64,000 bases of DNA, taken from NCBI RefSeq assembly GCF_013393945.1, contig NZ_CP040297.1:4992001-5056000 (forward strand). Direction: 5' to 3'. Below the pieces are notes generated by a model that searched no databases, had not been told where the DNA came from, and saw only the letters and a program-made list of their open reading frames with translations. Origin of the DNA: Nostoc sp. TCL26-01. Lineage in GTDB: Bacteria > Cyanobacteriota > Cyanobacteriia > Cyanobacteriales > Nostocaceae. The translations under genes and the position numbers were made by a program. Position 1 is the first letter of the stretch. Every line of letters begins with the position of its first letter. Shown here one piece after another: positions 62,541 to 64,000 of this stretch.

Positions 62541-64000
62541 CCACTCGATTTCTACCCATTACTTTTGCTTCATTTAGTACTTTATCGGCTGCTTGGTAGA
62601 GTGCTTTGAGATTGTCTCCGGCTTGGGGATATTCCACAACTGCGGCGGTAAAAGTGGCGTGGAAAGTTTGCGTATTACCTGTAGTAAATTCCATTTGGCG
62701 AAAACTTTTTAGCACCTCTACAAGTCTACGTACTCCTTCAAGTCTGGTCATCCCAGCCATACCGACGATAAACTCTGTACCTCCCCAACGTCCGACTACA
62801 TCTTGAGCATGGAACATTTGCCGTAACAATTCTCCTAGTCGAGATAAGACGCGATCGCCAACGACATGACTATACTGATAATTAATTTGCTTCAATTCAT
62901 CTAGTTGGACAATAGCAAAGCAGAGGGGCTGATGATGTTCATGGCTCCATTGCAGATAGCGATTTAAATCTTGTGTAGATTTGCGGCGATTGGCTACTAG
63001 CGTTAAGGTGTCGATTTCTGCTAGATTCTTTAACCATCTTGTCCGTTCTAAGCGGTTGAGAATCCTTGTCATTAATTCTGGTTCAACAATGGGTTTACTA
63101 ATGTAGTCATCAGCCCCAGCCGCAAATACTTGATGTCTTGTAACTGTATCACCGTGAGCCGTGAGAAATAAAACTGGTATGTTGCTCCACTGCGGTTCAT
63201 TGCGAATAACTTGGCATAATTCTATACCGCTAACCCCCGGCATTTCCACATCCAAAATTAATAGTTCTGGTTCTGCCAGTTCCAGGGCTTCTAAAAAGCG
63301 TAGAGGATTATCTAAGGTGTATACTTTTAAACCCCAAGGACTCAGTAATTTTTGCAGTGCCGTCAGTATTTGCGGATCGTCATCTACAACCATGACCCTG
63401 GCTTCTGTAGCACGAGATTGCTGTAATATTTGATTGACTGTTTCTAAAACTTGCATTGGCGCTATGGGTTTTTGTAACACGCCTCGTCCACCCAAACGGG
63501 CAATTTTTACCCGATCTAACAGACTACCTTGAGTAGTCAGCACGACAACTGGTACAGGAGGTGTTAAGTAGCTCAGTTCGGTGATTAAATTCAGCGCTTC
63601 TTGTGGCGCATCGACAGCAAGATTCATCAGGACAAAGCTGGGGGAATTTTCAGCAATTAATTGCCTAGCAGCGATCGCATCGGGGGCAATTTGTACCCTC
63701 AAACCCCAAGTATTCGTTTCTCTCTCTAACTGTTCCCCAAATTCCTGATCCTGATCAATAATCAACAGTAAAGGACGTTCATCTACTAATTTATTGCCAA
63801 CAAATAGTTTCGTTTTATACCCAGTTTTTAACTGTTGTAATTCTTGGCGCAATGCTGTTACTACTTGTCCCAAATGCTGTTTTGCTGGGGCTTTCAAGGT
63901 ATTGCCCTGTTCTAACAAGGATTCTGTTTCTTGAGCGAGACGAGAACCTGTATCAGAACCAAACATTCCCAGGGAACCAACTAATTTATGTGCTTCTAGT
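62530..64000 (-). CDS. HPt-REC-REC-GGDEF-type protein (GGTEF variant), 5' end beyond the window
   Basis: The frame continues through the right edge: before Met at 63966 it reads LEAHKLVGSLG, whose AHKLVGSLGMFG is an HPt phospho-His motif. The internal ATG at 63966 is therefore not the true start. REC1 is degenerate (LLIIDQDQEFGE, FVLMNLAV, no phospho-Asp). REC2 is intact (VMVVDDDPQI, ELLILDVEMPG, FLTAHGD, ISKPI). The C-terminal GGDEF-like domain (about 315-478 of the visible part) reads RWGGTEFIVG, with Thr for the catalytic Asp, so diguanylate cyclase activity is doubtful. The stop comes from an STRR. It probably forms a relay with the downstream kinase. Confidence 0.9.
   Translation of the reverse strand, partial: LEAHKLVGSLGMFGSDTGSRLAQETESLLEQGNTLKAPAKQHLGQVVTALRQELQQLKTGYKTKLFVGNKLVDERPLLLIIDQDQEFGEQLERETNTWGLRVQIAPDAIAARQLIAENSPSFVLMNLAVDAPQEALNLITELSYLTPPVPVVVLTTQGSLLDRVKIARLGGRGVLQKPIAPMQVLETVNQILQQSRATEARVMVVDDDPQILTALQKLLSPWGLKVYTLDNPLRFLEALELAEPELLILDVEMPGVSGIELCQVIRNEPQWSNIPVLFLTAHGDTVTRHQVFAAGADDYISKPIVEPELMTRILNRLERTRWLKNLAEIDTLTLVANRRKSTQDLNRYLQWSHEHHQPLCFAIVQLDELKQINYQYSHVVGDRVLSRLGELLRQMFHAQDVVGRWGGTEFIVGMAGMTRLEGVRRLVEVLKSFRQMEFTTGNTQTFHATFTAAVVEYPQAGDNLKALYQAADKVLNEAKVMGRNRVVSQ

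Overview
The window is chromosomal DNA of a filamentous, heterocyst-forming type cyanobacterium (Nostoc/Anabaena/Trichormus group). The evidence is the set of photosynthesis and NDH-1 genes (psaK, ndhF, ndhD, a CRR6-type NdhI maturation factor, an RbcR-type LysR regulator), a PanC-Cmk fusion, an AGE protein close to what I remember of the Anabaena enzyme, the very frequent palindrome GCGATCGC (HIP1), and abundant short tandem repeats (STRR) between genes. No rRNA, tRNA, CRISPR array or complete insertion sequence was recognised.

Layout. 1-9 kb: an isochorismatase-family gene cut by the edge, GlcNAc 2-epimerase, a Uma2 protein, a lone ExbB/TolQ protein, a CblD (MMADHC)-like protein, a K+ channel with RCK domain, argD, and glutaminase. 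9.6-17.3 kb: rlpA, panC/cmk, sodB, a lipoprotein, typA. 17.8-25 kb: an LRR protein, an acyltransferase, a site-2 protease, psaK, trpF, a HAD phosphatase, a DALR-domain protein, and a Crp/Fnr regulator. 25.4-33.2 kb: a kinase plus phosphate-binding-like protein pair, rbcR, a NnrU/Z-ISO protein, thioredoxin, ndhF.

33.3-37.5 kb: an accessory block (toxin-antitoxin pair and a restriction-modification locus) lies between ndhF and ndhD. 37.8-39.4 kb: ndhD. 39.6-44.9 kb: a second accessory block with a large CHAT-NTPase-TPR gene split by an in-frame stop, an HNH protein, and fragments. 45-56.5 kb: a di-haem cytochrome, a 1002-residue transporter-HEAT protein, infC, an alpha/beta hydrolase, scpB, ispD, a GT9 glycosyltransferase, crr6, and a Mo-nitrogenase C-terminal-like protein. 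56.7-64 kb: signalling genes. These are a CheY-type regulator, two decayed genes (a small gene and an Rpn gene) between two exact 98-bp direct repeats, a hybrid histidine kinase with a plant-type ethylene-binding domain, and an HPt-REC-REC-GGTEF protein that runs off the right edge.

The most notable signals are these. (1) Four accessory genes are each broken by a single lesion, three of them in-frame stops, with otherwise intact reading frames. (2) A dispersed intergenic repeat has been captured in frame inside the hybrid kinase, and a G-rich low-complexity tract sits inside the CHAT domain. (3) STRR arrays supply the final codons and the stop of four genes. (4) Three families of small inverted-repeat elements are present. 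(5) The ethylene receptor-like kinase retains all four key ligand/metal residues of ETR1.
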